Source: Actinacidiphila sp. DG2A-62 (GTDB lineage Bacteria; Actinomycetota; Actinomycetes; Streptomycetales; Streptomycetaceae). Taken from it: a DNA stretch of 64,000 bases. The position numbers and the translations under genes were made by a program. The notes beneath the pieces are model-generated. The model was not told the DNA's origin and did no database searches. It worked only from the letters and a program-made list of their open reading frames with translations. Below are positions 1 to 9,386 of the stretch, piece after piece. Each line of letters begins with the position of its first letter. Positions within the stretch are counted from its first letter, which is position 1. Where the stretch lies: assembly GCF_035825295.1 (NCBI RefSeq), contig NZ_JAYMGI010000002.1, positions 124,001 to 188,000 of the forward strand, given 5' to 3'.

Positions 1-990
1 CGGCCTGCTGCCCCTGGTGTCGCTGGGCCCTGCCTTCGCGGGCCTGGTCGGCACCTGGGTGCGAACGGCGGTGATCGGCGCCCTCGCCGTCGCGGTGGTG
101 TGCGCGCTCGGCGTGGTGGACGGGATGTTCGAGCACCGGCGCGGCTTCGCCGCGGTGGGCGCGGTGGTGGGCGTGACCGTGGCCGGCATGATCGCGGCCG
201 TGACCCGGCAGCGCCGTGAGGCGGAGCTGGCGAACGTCCGGTCGATCGCCGAGGTGGCGCAGCGGGTGCTGCTGCGCCCGGTCCCGCTGGAGGCCGGCCA
301 CCTGCGGACCGCCGTCTCGTACACCTCGGCGGTCGCCGAGGCGCGGATCGGCGGGGACCTGTACGAGGTGGTGGCGTCCCCGCCGGCGTGCGGGTGATCA
401 TCGGGGACGTGCAGGGGAAGGGCCTGGAGGCGGTGGAGACCGCCGCGGTGGTGCTCGGCGCGTTCCGCGAGGCGGCGCACGACGAGAAGACGCTGGAGGG
501 CGTCGGCGAACGGGTGCAGCGCGCGGCGGACCGCACGGTGAGCGGGGAGAAGTTCGTGACCGCGGTGCTCGCGGAGATCAGTCCCCTGGGCCGCACGCTG
601 CTGCTGAACTTCGGGCATCCGCCGCCGATGCTGGTGCGCCCGGACGGGGAGGTCGTCTTCCCCGAGCCGCCGGACTACGCGCTGCCGCTGGGCCTGGGGG
701 TCCCGCAGGGCGGTCCGGCCGAGCCCTTCGCGGTGGACTTCCGGCCGGGCGACCAGCTCCTGCTGTACACCGACGGCGTCACCGAGGCCAGGGACGCCGG
801 CGGCACCTTCTACCCGCTGGGCGGCCGGGCCGGGCTGCTGTCCGACGCGGACCCGCAGAGCGCCCTGGAGGCGCTGCGCGAGGACCTGATCCGGCACACC
901 CGGGGGCCGCTGCACGACGACGCGGCGATGCTGCTGCTGCGCTACGCCGGCGATCCCGCCCCGGACGCCGGGGCGGCGGACGGGGGCTGA
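1..990 (+). CDS. SpoIIE/PP2C-type serine phosphatase, partial at left edge, one-base frameshift
   Basis: The reading frame is already open at base 2, so the N-terminus lies outside the window. What remains has two or three hydrophobic membrane segments, then a linker and a SpoIIE-type metal-dependent phosphatase domain: GGDLYEVV supplies the first metal-binding Asp, IGDVQGKGLEA the second, and LYTDGVTEA plus DDAAMLLL the C-terminal metal site. Family members dephosphorylate anti-sigma-factor antagonists in partner-switching systems; the membrane part suggests a sensor. The frame breaks after SPPACG and resumes at VRVIIGDVQGKG. Adding one C to the C run at 378-381 restores one continuous domain with the usual spacing, so I read the gene as intact with a base missing from the sequence. 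The substrate is not visible here. Confidence 0.85.
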
Positions 991-1006
991 GCCGGGGCCG
1001 CCGGGG

Positions 1007-1723
1007 TCAGCGGCAGTCGGGGTGGCCCCAGCCGTCGGCGTTCTTGGCGATTGGCTCGCCCGCGGCGTACGAGCGTCCGCAACGGCAGCGGCCGGGGAAC
1101 TTCGCCTTGAGCGTGCGCGCGGGCCCGCCGGCCGTGTCTCCGCCGGAGCCCGCCGCGGTCCGGGCGGAGCCGCCGCCGGAGCGCGCGGCGCGGCCCGGGG
1201 ACGACGTGCGCACGGCGTCGGGGGACGCGGGGGGCGGCGGCGATCCGTGGCCGCTGCCGGCCGGCTGCTGGGTGAGCGCGGCCTGGCTGGCCGCGCGGTC
1301 GGCGAAGTCGTTGAGCCGGTCGCCGTCGACCTGGTGCGCGGGCACGTAGCGGAACTCCACCGTGCGGCCGGCCAGCAGTTCGTCGATGCGCACCACCAGG
1401 CCCTGGTTGGCCACCGGCTTGCCGGCCGCGGTCTTCCAGCCCTTGCGCTTCCAGCCGGGCAGCCAGGTGGTGACGGCCTTCATCGCGTACTGCGAGTCCA
1501 TCCGGATCTCCAGCACGGCCGCCGGGTCGACGGTGCTCAGCAGCCGTTCCAGGGCGGTGAGTTCGGCGACGTTGTTGGTGGCGGTGCCCAGCGGGCCCGC
1601 TTCCCACCTGGCGGGCTCGCCCCGCTCGTCGGCGATGACCCAGCCCCAGCCGGCCGGTCCCGGATTGCCCTTGGATGCCCCGTCGCACGCGGCGATGATG
1701 TGCTCGACCACGGCACCGATCAT
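1007..1723 (-). CDS. rnhA: Ribonuclease HI with C-terminal Cys/His tail
   Basis: RNase H cleaves the RNA strand of RNA-DNA hybrids. All catalytic positions of the HI family are present: Asp14 (CDGASKGNPGP), Glu54 (NNVAELTALE), Asp76 (MDSQYAMKAV), His130 and Asp139 near the domain end. The catalytic domain takes about 150 residues. It is followed by a Gly/Ser/Pro-rich linker and a terminal module with CRCG and GHPDC, which looks like a small zinc-ribbon-like tail. The reading frame stays open upstream to 2005, but that part is low-complexity shadow sequence; ATG at 1723, or a GTG 15 bases further in, gives the normal N-terminus. The 238-residue length is explained by the tail. Confidence 0.9.
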   Translation of the reverse strand: MIGAVVEHIIAACDGASKGNPGPAGWGWVIADERGEPARWEAGPLGTATNNVAELTALERLLSTVDPAAVLEIRMDSQYAMKAVTTWLPGWKRKGWKTAAGKPVANQGLVVRIDELLAGRTVEFRYVPAHQVDGDRLNDFADRAASQAALTQQPAGSGHGSPPPPASPDAVRTSSPGRAARSGGGSARTAAGSGGDTAGGPARTLKAKFPGRCRCGRSYAAGEPIAKNADGWGHPDCR

Positions 1724-1817
1724 GCCAGGGCGCGCGCCGCCGTGTGCCGCCGCCCCTCCGCCGGCGGCGCGCGGCAGCACACGGGGGGGCGCGGCGCCGG
1801 GACCGCGACCGCCGGGA

Positions 1818-3188
1818 TCAGTCGGCGCGCGCCGCGGACAGCGAGGCGGTGTGCTCGCGGACCTGCTCGGGGCTGAGATAGGCGTCGGTGTACTCGAAGT
1901 CGCGCAGCGAGGAGGGCGTGCGGGCCAGGAAGCCGGTGCGCACGAAGTCGTCGCCGGCGACCGCGTTGAGCAGCCAGTTGGTGAGCACCCGGGTCTTGGC
2001 GACATTGGTGCGCAGCGCCGACCAGTGGTAGCCGCGGGCGACCGCCTGGGCGGGCAGGCCGCGCAGTTCGACGCCGAGCGGTTTGGAGACCGCGTCCTTG
2101 CCGCCGAGGTCGACGACCAGGCCGAGGTCCTTGTGCTTGTAGGGCGTCAGCGGCTGCCCGCGCAGGGAGGCGAGGACGTTGTCGGCCACCGTGCGGCCCT
2201 GGCGCATGGCGTGCTGGGCGGTCGGCGGGCAGAAGGCGCCGTCCTCACCCTTGGCGAGGTCGGGCACGGCCGCCGCGTCGCCGAGGGCGAAGACGCCGTC
2301 CGCGCCGGGGACGGCCATGTCGGCGCCGACGGCCAGGCGGCCCTTGACGGTCTCCGCCTCCAGCGTGGCGACCAGGGGGCTGGCCACCACGCCCGCGGTC
2401 CAGATCAGCGTGCGGGTGGGGACCACCCGGCCGTCGGTGAAGGTGACCTCCTGCGGCCCGGCCTTGGCGATCGAGACGCCGAGCGAGATCTCCACACCGC
2501 GGTCGGCGAGGATCTTCTGGGCGCTGCGTCCCAGCTTCTCGCCCAGTTCCGGCATCAGCTTGGGCGCGATGTCGATCAGGTGCCACTTGATGAGCCCGGG
2601 GTCCAGCCGCGGGTAGCGCTTGATCGCGTTCGTAGTCAGGCGCTGCAGGCAGGCGGCGGTCTCGGTGCCGGCGTAGCCGCCGCCGACCACCACGAACTGC
2701 AGCCGGGAGACGCGCTCGGCCTCGTCCTGGCTGGCGTCGGCGAGGTCGAGCTGCGAGATGACGTGGTCGCGGATGAACGCGGCCTCGGCGAGGGTCTTCA
2801 TGCCGCGCGCGTGCTCCGCGAGGCCGGGGATGTCGAAGGTGCGGGTGATGCTGCCGGGCGCGAGCACGATGCGGTCGTAGCGCTCGTAGACGATGTCGCC
2901 GGTGATCTTGCGGATCACGCACACCTTGGCCTTGGCGTCCACGCCGATCGCGCCGCCGGGGATGATCCGGGTGCGGAACCGCTGGCTGCGCCGCAGCGAC
3001 ACCGCCACGGACTGCGGGGTGAGGATGCCGGAGGCCACCTGCGGCAGCAGCGGCAGGTAGAGCTGGTAGGAGAAGGGGGTGACCAGGCACAGGTCGGCCT
3101 CGTCGGGAGCGAGTGTGCGCTCCAGCCGCCTGACGCAGCCCACCCCCGCGAATCCGGCGCCCACCACGAGGATCTTCGGTCGTGCCAC
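1818..3188 (-). CDS. Type II NADH dehydrogenase-like NAD(P)/FAD oxidoreductase
   Basis: A 456-residue flavoprotein of the NDH-2 family, which passes electrons from NADH to quinone at the membrane face without pumping protons. The first dinucleotide-binding motif VVGAGFAGVGC (FAD) is at the N-terminus, the second, VVVGGGYAGTE (NAD), near residue 165, and the family FAD motif GVFALGDAAA near residue 305. The start is GTG at 3188, preceded by GGAGAAGGGA at normal spacing; the longer open frame reaching 3593 reads into the divergent promoter region of the phenylacetate ligase gene. The gene stands alone, with RNase H downstream on the same strand. The exact quinone partner and physiological role cannot be told from sequence. 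Confidence 0.88.
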   Translation of the reverse strand: MARPKILVVGAGFAGVGCVRRLERTLAPDEADLCLVTPFSYQLYLPLLPQVASGILTPQSVAVSLRRSQRFRTRIIPGGAIGVDAKAKVCVIRKITGDIVYERYDRIVLAPGSITRTFDIPGLAEHARGMKTLAEAAFIRDHVISQLDLADASQDEAERVSRLQFVVVGGGYAGTETAACLQRLTTNAIKRYPRLDPGLIKWHLIDIAPKLMPELGEKLGRSAQKILADRGVEISLGVSIAKAGPQEVTFTDGRVVPTRTLIWTAGVVASPLVATLEAETVKGRLAVGADMAVPGADGVFALGDAAAVPDLAKGEDGAFCPPTAQHAMRQGRTVADNVLASLRGQPLTPYKHKDLGLVVDLGGKDAVSKPLGVELRGLPAQAVARGYHWSALRTNVAKTRVLTNWLLNAVAGDDFVRTGFLARTPSSLRDFEYTDAYLSPEQVREHTASLSAARAD

Positions 3189-3379
3189 GATGTCCGTCCC
3201 TTCTCCGGGGGCCAGGGGGTCCGTCCCCTGCTCCCCTGCCCACGGCGCGCGGTCTCGCACTTCCTGTCCTACCCCGGCTTCCCGGGGGCTGCCAGCCGGG
3301 TGCGGCAGGCGAGGACGGGAGGAGGGCGGGAGCCGGGACGGCAGGGCCGCGGCGGCGCTGCGGCCGGGCGCCGCCGTCC

Positions 3380-3436
3380 TTGACAGCGGCGGCACGGGCT
3401 GATGTGGTGACCTGGGATCGGACCGAACGCTCGGTC
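3380..3436 (+). promoter_or_regulatory. Promoter and TetR-type palindrome upstream of the phenylacetate-CoA ligase gene
   Basis: A consensus -35 box TTGACA lies at 3380-3385, with a weak -10 (TGTGGT, 3403-3408) after a 17-base spacer. Just downstream is a perfect inverted repeat, GACCGA-ACGC-TCGGTC, at 3421-3436, ending 36 bases before the ligase start. ACCGNNCGNTCGGT-like palindromes are typical binding sites of TetR-family repressors. The position downstream of the promoter suggests repression of the ligase, but no tetR gene is adjacent. Confidence 0.5.
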
Positions 3437-3471
3437 GGGCTCGGGGGCCAGGCGGCGCGAAGGAGAGCGGC

Positions 3472-4805
3472 ATGGGCGGCGGATCGACGCGGGTCCCGGC
3501 GGGCGGACCCGTCCCGTACGAGCTGCTGGACGATGCGGAGCGGCTGGGCGGCGAGGAGCTGCGGGCCCTGCAACTGCGGCGGCTGCGCGCCACGTTGCGG
3601 CACGCGTACGACCATGTGGAGGTCTACCGGCGGAAGTTCGACGCCGCCGGGGTGCGGCCCGAGGACTGCCGGAGCCTGGCGGATCTGGCCCGCTTCCCGT
3701 TCACCACGAAGGCGGACCTGCGCGACGCGTACCCGTACGGGATGTTCGCGGTGCCGATGGCGCAGGTGCGGCGGCTGCACGCCTCCAGCGGCACCACCGG
3801 CCGGCCGACGGTGGTCGGCTACACCGAGCGGGACCTGTCCATGTGGGCGGACGTGGTGGCGCGTTCGATCAGGGCGGCCAGCAGCCGGCCCGGCGACAAG
3901 GTTCATGTCGCCTACGGCTACGGCCTGTTCACCGGCGGGCTCGGCGCGCACTACGGCGCGGAGCGGGCCGGCTGGACGGTGATCCCGGCGTCCGGCGGCA
4001 TGACCGCGCGGCAGGTGCGGATCATCCAGGACTTCGAGCCCGACATCATCATGGTGACGCCGTCCTACATGCTGACGCTGCTGGACGAGTTCGAGCGCCA
4101 GGGGGCCGATCCGCGGGCGACCTCGCTGCGGGTCGGGATCTTCGGCGCCGAGCCGTGGACCGAGGGGATGCGGGCCGAGATCGAGGAGCGCTTCGGCATC
4201 GACGCGGTGGACATCTACGGGCTGTCCGAGGTGATCGGCCCGGGCGTCGCGCAGGAGTGCGTGGAGACCAAGGACGGCCTGCACGTCTGGGAGGACCACT
4301 TCCTGCCCGAGGTGGTGGACCCGGTCACCGACGAGGTGATGGCGCAGGGCGAGGGCGGCGAGCTGGTGCTGACCTCGCTGACGAAGGAGGCGCTGCCGGT
4401 GATCCGCTACCGCACCCGGGACCTGACCCGGCTGCTGCCGGGGACCGCGCGGCCGGCCTTCCGGCGGATGGAGAAGGTCACCGGCCGCTGCGACGACATG
4501 ATCGTCCTGCGCGGGGTCAACGTCTTCCCGAGCCAGATCGAGGAGATCGTGCTGCGCACCCCGGGGTGGCGCCGCACTTCCGGATCGAGCTGACCCGGCG
4601 CGAGCGGCTGGACCACATGGCGGTGTCGGCGGAAGCGAGGGCCGGCGCGGGGGCCGCGGAGCGGGAGGCCGCGGCGGCGGCGATCGCGCGGGGGATCAAG
4701 GACGACATCGGCGTGCGCGCGCAGGTCACGGTGGTCGACCCGGAGACCCTTGAGCGGTCGGTGGGCAAGATCCAGCGGGTGAAAGACCTGCGGCCCAGGG
4801 ACTGA
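3472..4805 (+). CDS. paaK: Phenylacetate-CoA ligase family protein, one-base frameshift
   Basis: Adenylate-forming enzyme that activates an aryl acid such as phenylacetate to its CoA thioester through an AMP intermediate. The ATP-binding loop is LHASSGTTGRPTVVG, the adenine motif DIYGLSEV, the hinge region YRTRDLTRL, and the C-terminal domain RGVNVFPSQIE. The frame runs to TPGW at 4563-4566 and then breaks; adding one G to that run gives LRTPGVAPHFRIEL and continues to the end, including the terminal GKIQRVKDLR lysine segment. The start ATG has AAGGAG upstream. The rest of the paa degradation cluster is absent, so the true acid substrate is uncertain; the enzyme could serve another aromatic acid. 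Confidence 0.87.
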
Positions 4806-4851
4806 CCCGGGCCGCTCGGTCACCGCGTCCGGGCCGGTCCGACCCGAATCC

Positions 4852-4875
4852 GGAGGCTTCGAAACCGAAGGCTCC
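4852..4875. terminator. Hairpin between convergent genes
   Basis: GGAGGCTTCG and CGAAGGCTCC pair as a 10-base stem with one mismatch around an AAAC loop, in the 97-base gap between the convergent ligase and flotillin genes. There is no T run, which is normal for high-GC actinobacterial terminators, so it could serve both directions. Confidence 0.5.
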
Positions 4876-4902
4876 GAATCCGGCTCCGACCCCGACTCCG
4901 GC

Positions 4903-6126
4903 TCAGTCGATGTCGACCGGACCGTCCGCGGGCCCGCCCTTGCCCGCGCCTCCCTCGCCGTTCCGTGCGCCGCCGCGCCGCTCACCGGTGACGATGCCGC
5001 GCAGCGCGACCGCGGCCGAGGAGCCCGTGGCGTCGCCCCGGCCGTCCTCGCCGTTGAGGTTCTTGCGCACCGAGTCCAGGATCGTCAGGCCCTGGCTGAC
5101 CAGGCCGGCGGCGATCTCGCTGAGGCCGTCCGCGCCGTTGAGCACGTTCACGTTGGCCCCGGCCAGGCCCGCGGACGCCTCCTTCACGATCTGCGGCAGC
5201 TGGTCGATGAGCATCCGCTCCAGCGCGACCCGGTCGTGCGAGGCCGCCGCGGCGGCCTGGATGCGCATCCGCTCGGCCTCGGCGACCGCCAGCACCCGGA
5301 TGCGCTCGGCCTCGGCCTCGGCCGGCTTGACGATCTCCGCGACGAGCTGCTGCTGGCGCAGCTCGGCGGCGCGCAGAGCCAGCTCCGTCTGCGCGGCGAG
5401 CACCTCGCGCTGGGCGTTCGCCTGGGCGAGCGGGCCGGCCTGGGCGGCCTGCGCCTGCGCCCGGTCCACCTCCGCGTTGTACTCGGCCTGCACGATGGCG
5501 GTCTGCCGGGCGTACTCGGCCTGGTTGCGGGCCGCGGCCTGCTGCGCCTCCACCGAGGCCTGGGTGGCCTGCGCCTGGGCGATCTGCGCCTGCCGCTGGA
5601 TGGCGGCCTTGTGCGGCGCGGACATCGCGTCGATGTAGCCGGTGTCGCCGTCGTCGATGGACTGGATCTGCAGCGAGTCCACCGTCAGGCCGATCTTCGC
5701 CATCTCGGACTTGGAGGTCTCCAGCACCTCGGTGGCGAGCTTCTGCCGCTCGGTGACGATCTCCTCGACCGTCATCGAGCCGATGATGGACCGCAGGTGG
5801 CCGGCGAAGATCCGGCCGGTCAGGATGGCCATCTGGTCCTGGTCGGACAGGAACCGCTGCCCGGCGTTGACGATGCTCTCGTGGTCGTTGCCGACCTTGA
5901 ACGCGATGACCGCCTTGACCGTGAGCGCGATGCCCTGCCGGGTCACGCACTTCTCGGACACCTCCGCCTCGCACATGGCGAGGGTGAGGAAGCGGGTCTT
6001 GCGGAACACCGGCAGCACGAACTTGCCGTGCCCGGTGACGACGCGGAACGGCGCGCCCCCCAGCCCTCGTCGACCGCCCGAGATCAGCATCGCCTCATCG
6101 GGTGCGGGAACGCGGTAACCGAACAT
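4903..6126 (-). CDS. floT: Flotillin-like SPFH/band-7 membrane scaffold protein
   Basis: A 407-residue SPFH protein. An N-terminal segment with short hydrophobic stretches leads into the SPFH core (about residues 30-170). A long Ala/Gln/Glu-rich coiled coil with repeated AEAERIR/AEAERMR motifs fills residues 170-300, and a Gly/Arg-rich disordered tail ends the protein. Flotillins organise membrane microdomains. The gene is transcribed after an NfeD-like gene only 34 bases upstream, the usual flotillin-NfeD pairing. AAGGAG stands just before ATG 6126. Domain order and length fit bacterial FloT/YuaG-type proteins; the cargo or partner proteins cannot be inferred. Confidence 0.9.
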   Translation of the reverse strand: MFGYRVPAPDEAMLISGGRRGLGGAPFRVVTGHGKFVLPVFRKTRFLTLAMCEAEVSEKCVTRQGIALTVKAVIAFKVGNDHESIVNAGQRFLSDQDQMAILTGRIFAGHLRSIIGSMTVEEIVTERQKLATEVLETSKSEMAKIGLTVDSLQIQSIDDGDTGYIDAMSAPHKAAIQRQAQIAQAQATQASVEAQQAAARNQAEYARQTAIVQAEYNAEVDRAQAQAAQAGPLAQANAQREVLAAQTELALRAAELRQQQLVAEIVKPAEAEAERIRVLAVAEAERMRIQAAAAASHDRVALERMLIDQLPQIVKEASAGLAGANVNVLNGADGLSEIAAGLVSQGLTILDSVRKNLNGEDGRGDATGSSAAVALRGIVTGERRGGARNGEGGAGKGGPADGPVDID

Positions 6127-6160
6127 CCTTCGTCTCCTTCTGTGCGCGGGTAGCGCGGGC

Positions 6161-6418
6161 TCAGCCGGCCGGGGAGTCGAGCGGGGGATCCAGCGGGGAC
6201 TCCAGGGGGTCGTCCCAGGCGATCACGTCGACCTGGCGGGAGCCGCGGGAGTCCACCACCAGCACGGTGGCGCCTCGCGCGAGCGGCTCGTCGGACCACG
6301 CGAGGAAGGCCTCGCTGCCGCCCCTGACGCGGACCAGCACCTCGCCGGGCCCCTCCGGGCCGCGGGTGCCGATCAGCAGTTCTCCGGTGCAGCCGACCAC
6401 GGCCTCGTCCCGCGCCAT
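6161..6418 (-). CDS. Short NfeD-like protein (OB-fold domain)
   Basis: An 85-residue soluble protein with alternating beta-strand patterns (GCTGELLIGTRG, EVLVRVRGG, ATVLVVDSRG, RQVDVIAW) and an acidic Pro-rich tail. This matches the C-terminal OB-fold of NfeD proteins without the protease or membrane parts. NfeD partners are encoded next to SPFH/flotillin genes and are thought to act with them in membrane microdomains. ATG 6418 is preceded by an AAGGGGGG ribosome binding site. The family call rests on neighbourhood plus strand pattern, so it is less certain than the flotillin call. Confidence 0.7.
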   Translation of the reverse strand: MARDEAVVGCTGELLIGTRGPEGPGEVLVRVRGGSEAFLAWSDEPLARGATVLVVDSRGSRQVDVIAWDDPLESPLDPPLDSPAG

Positions 6419-6730
6419 CAGCGGCCGCCCCCCTTGTCCCGTTCGTTCCCGTCGCGCCGCTCGTCCAGCGGTGGTCTTCCGTGCTTCGGTGCTGGTCGTC
6501 TCCGGCCGTGACCATCCTCCCACCCGGAACCTCTCCCCGGTGGTCGGCCGTCGCTGACGAATACGCGTGCCGTGCCGCCGCGGTTCCACCGGCTCGGGCG
6601 GACTGCGGCCGACGCCCGCGCGGGAGGGTGTGCGCAGGTCCGGCGTGCCGAGCGGGGTGCGGTCGTGCCAGGGTGTGGTCAGGCGGAGACGCCTGCCACC
6701 GGGCAGGCGGCGGCAGCGGTGGGAGGCGGG

Positions 6731-8623
6731 ATGTTCCGGGGCCTGACGGCGCCCTTGGCGGAGCGCGGCGAGCGGGAGCGCACGACCGCGGCGGCGGCGT
6801 GGGCGTACATCCGCACCGAGACCGGCAGCGCCGCGGTGCTGCTGGCCGCCACGGTGGCCGCTCTGGTGTGGGTGAACGCGGCGCCGGGCGGCTACCGCTC
6901 GGTGTGGCGCACCCACCTGTCGGTGGTGCTCGGCGGGCACGGTGTGGACCTGACCTTGAACGAGTGGGTGAACAGCGGGCTGATGACGCTGTTCTTCCTG
7001 GTGGTGGGGCTGGAGGCGCGGCGCGAGTTCGACCTGGGCGAGCTGCGCGACCGCCGTCGCATCCCGCTGCCGCTGCTCGCGGGTGTCAGCGGGATGGTGG
7101 TCCCGGTGGCGCTGTACCTGGCGGTGAACGCCGGCCGGCCCTCCGCGCACGGCTGGGGCACCGCGATGTCCACGGACACCGCCTTCGCGCTGGGCATGCT
7201 GGCGCTGCTCGGCTCGCGGTTCCCGCCGCGGCTGCACACCTTCATCCTGACGGTCGCGGTCGTCGACGACTTCGTGGCGCTCGCGGTGATCGCGGTGGCC
7301 TACAGCGAGCACATCTCGTGGACGCCGCTGCTGGTCGGCATCGGGTTCCTGGCGGTGGCGGGCGTGGTGCGCACCCTCGGGGTGCGCCGGGGTCTGGTGT
7401 ACGCGGCGCTGGGGATCGCCGCGTGGGTGGCGTTCGTGCACTCGGGGGTGGACCCGCTGGTGGTGGGCCTGGTGCTGGGGCTGATGTCGTACGCGTACCC
7501 GGCCTCGCGGGACGCGCTGGAGCGGGCGACCGGGCTGTTCCGGTCCTTCCGCGAGCAGCCGACCGCGGACCTGGAGCGGGAGGCGCGGATGGGTATCGCC
7601 TCCGCGCTGTCCCCCAACGACCGGCTGCAGCGGCTGTGGCACCCCTGGAGCAGCTATGTGATCGTGCCGCTGTTCGCGCTGGCCAACGCGGGCATCCACA
7701 TCGACGGCGCCCTGCTGGCCGACGCCTTCACCTCGCCGATCACGCTCGGCATCCTGCTCGGCTACGGCGTCGGCAAGCCGCTGGGCATCGTGGGGGCCTC
7801 GGCGCTGGCCACCCGGTTCAGCGGCGGCCGGCTGCGACCGCCGGTGGGCTGGGCGGCGGTGCTGGGCGGCGGCACCATCGCCGGGATCGGCTTCACGGTG
7901 TCGCTGCTGATCGCGACGCTGGCCTTCGACGGCAGGGAGCTGGACCAGGCGAAGATCGGCGTGCTCAGCGCGGTGGTGCTGGCGATGCTGGTGACCACGG
8001 TGGTGGCCCTGGTCGCCGAACGGCTGCCGGAACCGCGCAGGGCCCGCGCCCTGCTGGGCACCGCGCAGTCGGTGGTGGACCTGGCCGAGCCGGTCGACCC
8101 CGGCCGCGACCACGTGCGCGGGCCGCTGGACGCGCCGGTGACGGTGGTGGAGTACGGCGACTTCGAGTGCCCGTTCTGCGGGCAGGCGGAGAGCGTGGTG
8201 CGCGAACTGCTGGCCGACTTCGGGGACGTGCGGTACGTGTGGCGGCACCTGCCGCTGACCGATGTGCACCCGCACGCGCAGTTCGCCGCAGAGGCGGCGG
8301 AGGCCGCGGCGGCGCAGGGGCGGTTCTGGGAGATGCACGACCTGCTGATGGACCGCCAGGACGAGCTGAAGGTCAAGGACCTGCTGCGGTACGCCGCCGA
8401 ACTCGGCTTGGACGTGGAGGACTTCAAGGAGGCCCTGAAGTCGCGCAGGGGCAAGGCCCGGGTCGCGCGGGACGTGGACTCCGCGGACCTCAGCGGGGTC
8501 TCGGGCACGCCGACGTTCTTCGTCAACGGCCGCCGCCACCACGGCGCGTACGACATCGAGGGGCTGTCGGCGGCGGTCATGGCGGCGCGGGACCGGGCGC
8601 TTCTGGTGGACGGGCCGCGCTGA
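6731..8623 (+). CDS. nhaA: Na+/H+ antiporter NhaA fused to a thioredoxin-like DsbA domain
   Basis: A 630-residue fusion. Residues 1 to about 430 are NhaA, with some 11 membrane segments and the paired aspartates of the transport site in [12 protein letters not shown]; NhaA exchanges internal Na+ for external protons. Residues from about 455 on form a DsbA/thioredoxin-like domain ([15 protein letters not shown] with a CPFC active site, cis-Pro in [10 protein letters not shown]). ATG 6731 has GGGAGG upstream; in-frame codons before it are low complexity. The fusion is known in actinobacteria, but the job of the redox domain is not established. It could tune the antiporter by redox state or work independently on the membrane face. 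Confidence 0.9.
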   Translation: MFRGLTAPLAERGERERTTAAAAWAYIRTETGSAAVLLAATVAALVWVNAAPGGYRSVWRTHLSVVLGGHGVDLTLNEWVNSGLMTLFFLVVGLEARREFDLGELRDRRRIPLPLLAGVSGMVVPVALYLAVNAGRPSAHGWGTAMSTDTAFALGMLALLGSRFPPRLHTFILTVAVVDDFVALAVIAVAYSEHISWTPLLVGIGFLAVAGVVRTLGVRRGLVYAALGIAAWVAFVHSGVDPLVVGLVLGLMSYAYPASRDALERATGLFRSFREQPTADLEREARMGIASALSPNDRLQRLWHPWSSYVIVPLFALANAGIHIDGALLADAFTSPITLGILLGYGVGKPLGIVGASALATRFSGGRLRPPVGWAAVLGGGTIAGIGFTVSLLIATLAFDGRELDQAKIGVLSAVVLAMLVTTVVALVAERLPEPRRARALLGTAQSVVDLAEPVDPGRDHVRGPLDAPVTVVEYGDFECPFCGQAESVVRELLADFGDVRYVWRHLPLTDVHPHAQFAAEAAEAAAAQGRFWEMHDLLMDRQDELKVKDLLRYAAELGLDVEDFKEALKSRRGKARVARDVDSADLSGVSGTPTFFVNGRRHHGAYDIEGLSAAVMAARDRALLVDGPR

Positions 8624-8648
8624 CCGCGGGCGGCGCGGACACGCCGGA

Positions 8649-8676
8649 CGGGCCGGGCGCTGCTGCGTCCGGCCCG
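8649..8676. terminator. GC-rich hairpin between convergent genes
   Basis: CGGGCCGG pairs perfectly with CCGGCCCG around a 12-base loop in the 88-base gap between the convergent nhaA fusion gene and the small DUF6296-like gene. A bidirectional terminator is likely. Confidence 0.5.
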
Positions 8677-8711
8677 CCGTTCGGCGCCGCCGCCTCGTCG
8701 CGGCGGTCGCC

Positions 8712-8945
8712 TCACGAGTGCAGCGACCGCACCGACCGCGGCTCCGCGGGGGCCTGGTGCCCGCCGCTGGCCATCATGCGGACCTCGCCGTCCGCGCTGA
8801 TCTCGGCCCTGACGATGCCGGTCTCGTCCTCGTACACGGGGTTGCCGCCTGCTCCGGAGGTTCCGGTGCGGTGGACGACGACGCTGTCGTCCGCGTCCGA
8901 GGCGGGCTCCTGAAAGACGAGTTCGTACCGTTCCGGATAATCCAT
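8712..8945 (-). CDS. Small conserved protein, DUF6296-like
   Basis: A 77-residue soluble protein with the pattern YELVFQEP, VVVHRTG, NPVYEDETGIVRAEIS and GEVRMMASGG. I recognise this as the DUF6296-type family common in Streptomyces, of unknown function. ATG 8945 follows GGGAGGCG at good spacing. The fold looks mostly beta. No partner gene is apparent; it converges on the nhaA fusion gene. Confidence 0.7.
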   Translation of the reverse strand: MDYPERYELVFQEPASDADDSVVVHRTGTSGAGGNPVYEDETGIVRAEISADGEVRMMASGGHQAPAEPRSVRSLHS

Positions 8946-9311
8946 GATCGCCTCCCGACCAGGCGGCGGGGCCACGGGCCGCGGCGCCTGTCTCGCTGGG
9001 CTCCTACGATTCTCCCCCGACCGGGCGACGGGCGCCTCCCCGTGGGCCGGAGGCCGCTGCGCACAAGGGCGGCAGCGGGGTGGGAGCACACAGAGTAACC
9101 GGGCGCAGCGGAAGGTGGCAGACCCGGGACGGCGCGAAAGGTCCGCCGGCCGGTGGGGCGCCGTGGGCGAAGAGCGGGGACGGGGCTGCGGGCGCGGGCC
9201 GCGGACGCGCCGGGCGGCGGGCACCCGGCTGATTGTCAACGGCGTGTGACATCTTCCGCGGCGGCCCGCGCGACAGCGGACACGCCGCCGCGCCCGTGCT
9301 TCGATGGCCTC
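8946..9311. other. Gene-free stretch between DUF6296-like gene and met leader
   Basis: About 366 bases without a convincing coding region; long open frames here are GC-skew artefacts. It must hold the promoter of the minus-strand small gene and that of the methionine leader. I see no clear -35/-10 pair and no riboswitch core. Confidence 0.5.
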
Positions 9312-9386
9312 ATGACCCCGCTCGTCAGGCGCCGCCACGTGGACTTCGGGCGCGTCACGGGCACGGGCTGTCCCTCGGCGCGCTGA
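9312..9386 (+). CDS. Putative Cys-type attenuation leader peptide upstream of metY
   Basis: A 24-codon ORF, MTPLVRRRHVDFGRVTGTGC followed by PSAR and a stop. It matches the pattern of actinobacterial sulfur-gene leader peptides: an Arg-rich start, an RRH(V/I)D core, and a late cysteine. Such peptides sense cysteinyl-tRNA supply by ribosome stalling and control the gene downstream. Here metY starts 222 bases further on, leaving room for alternative RNA structures. No ORF of this kind occurs elsewhere in the window. The functional claim is inference from pattern and position. Confidence 0.65.
   Translation: MTPLVRRRHVDFGRVTGTGCPSAR

Noticed and set aside
2245-4299. Very long minus-strand open frame, and similar long frames at 6161-8542, 17760-20375 and 17876-21253
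   Set aside because: These are Arg/Pro/Gly/His-rich shadows opposite or beside clear genes, caused by high GC at third positions. None has family motifs.
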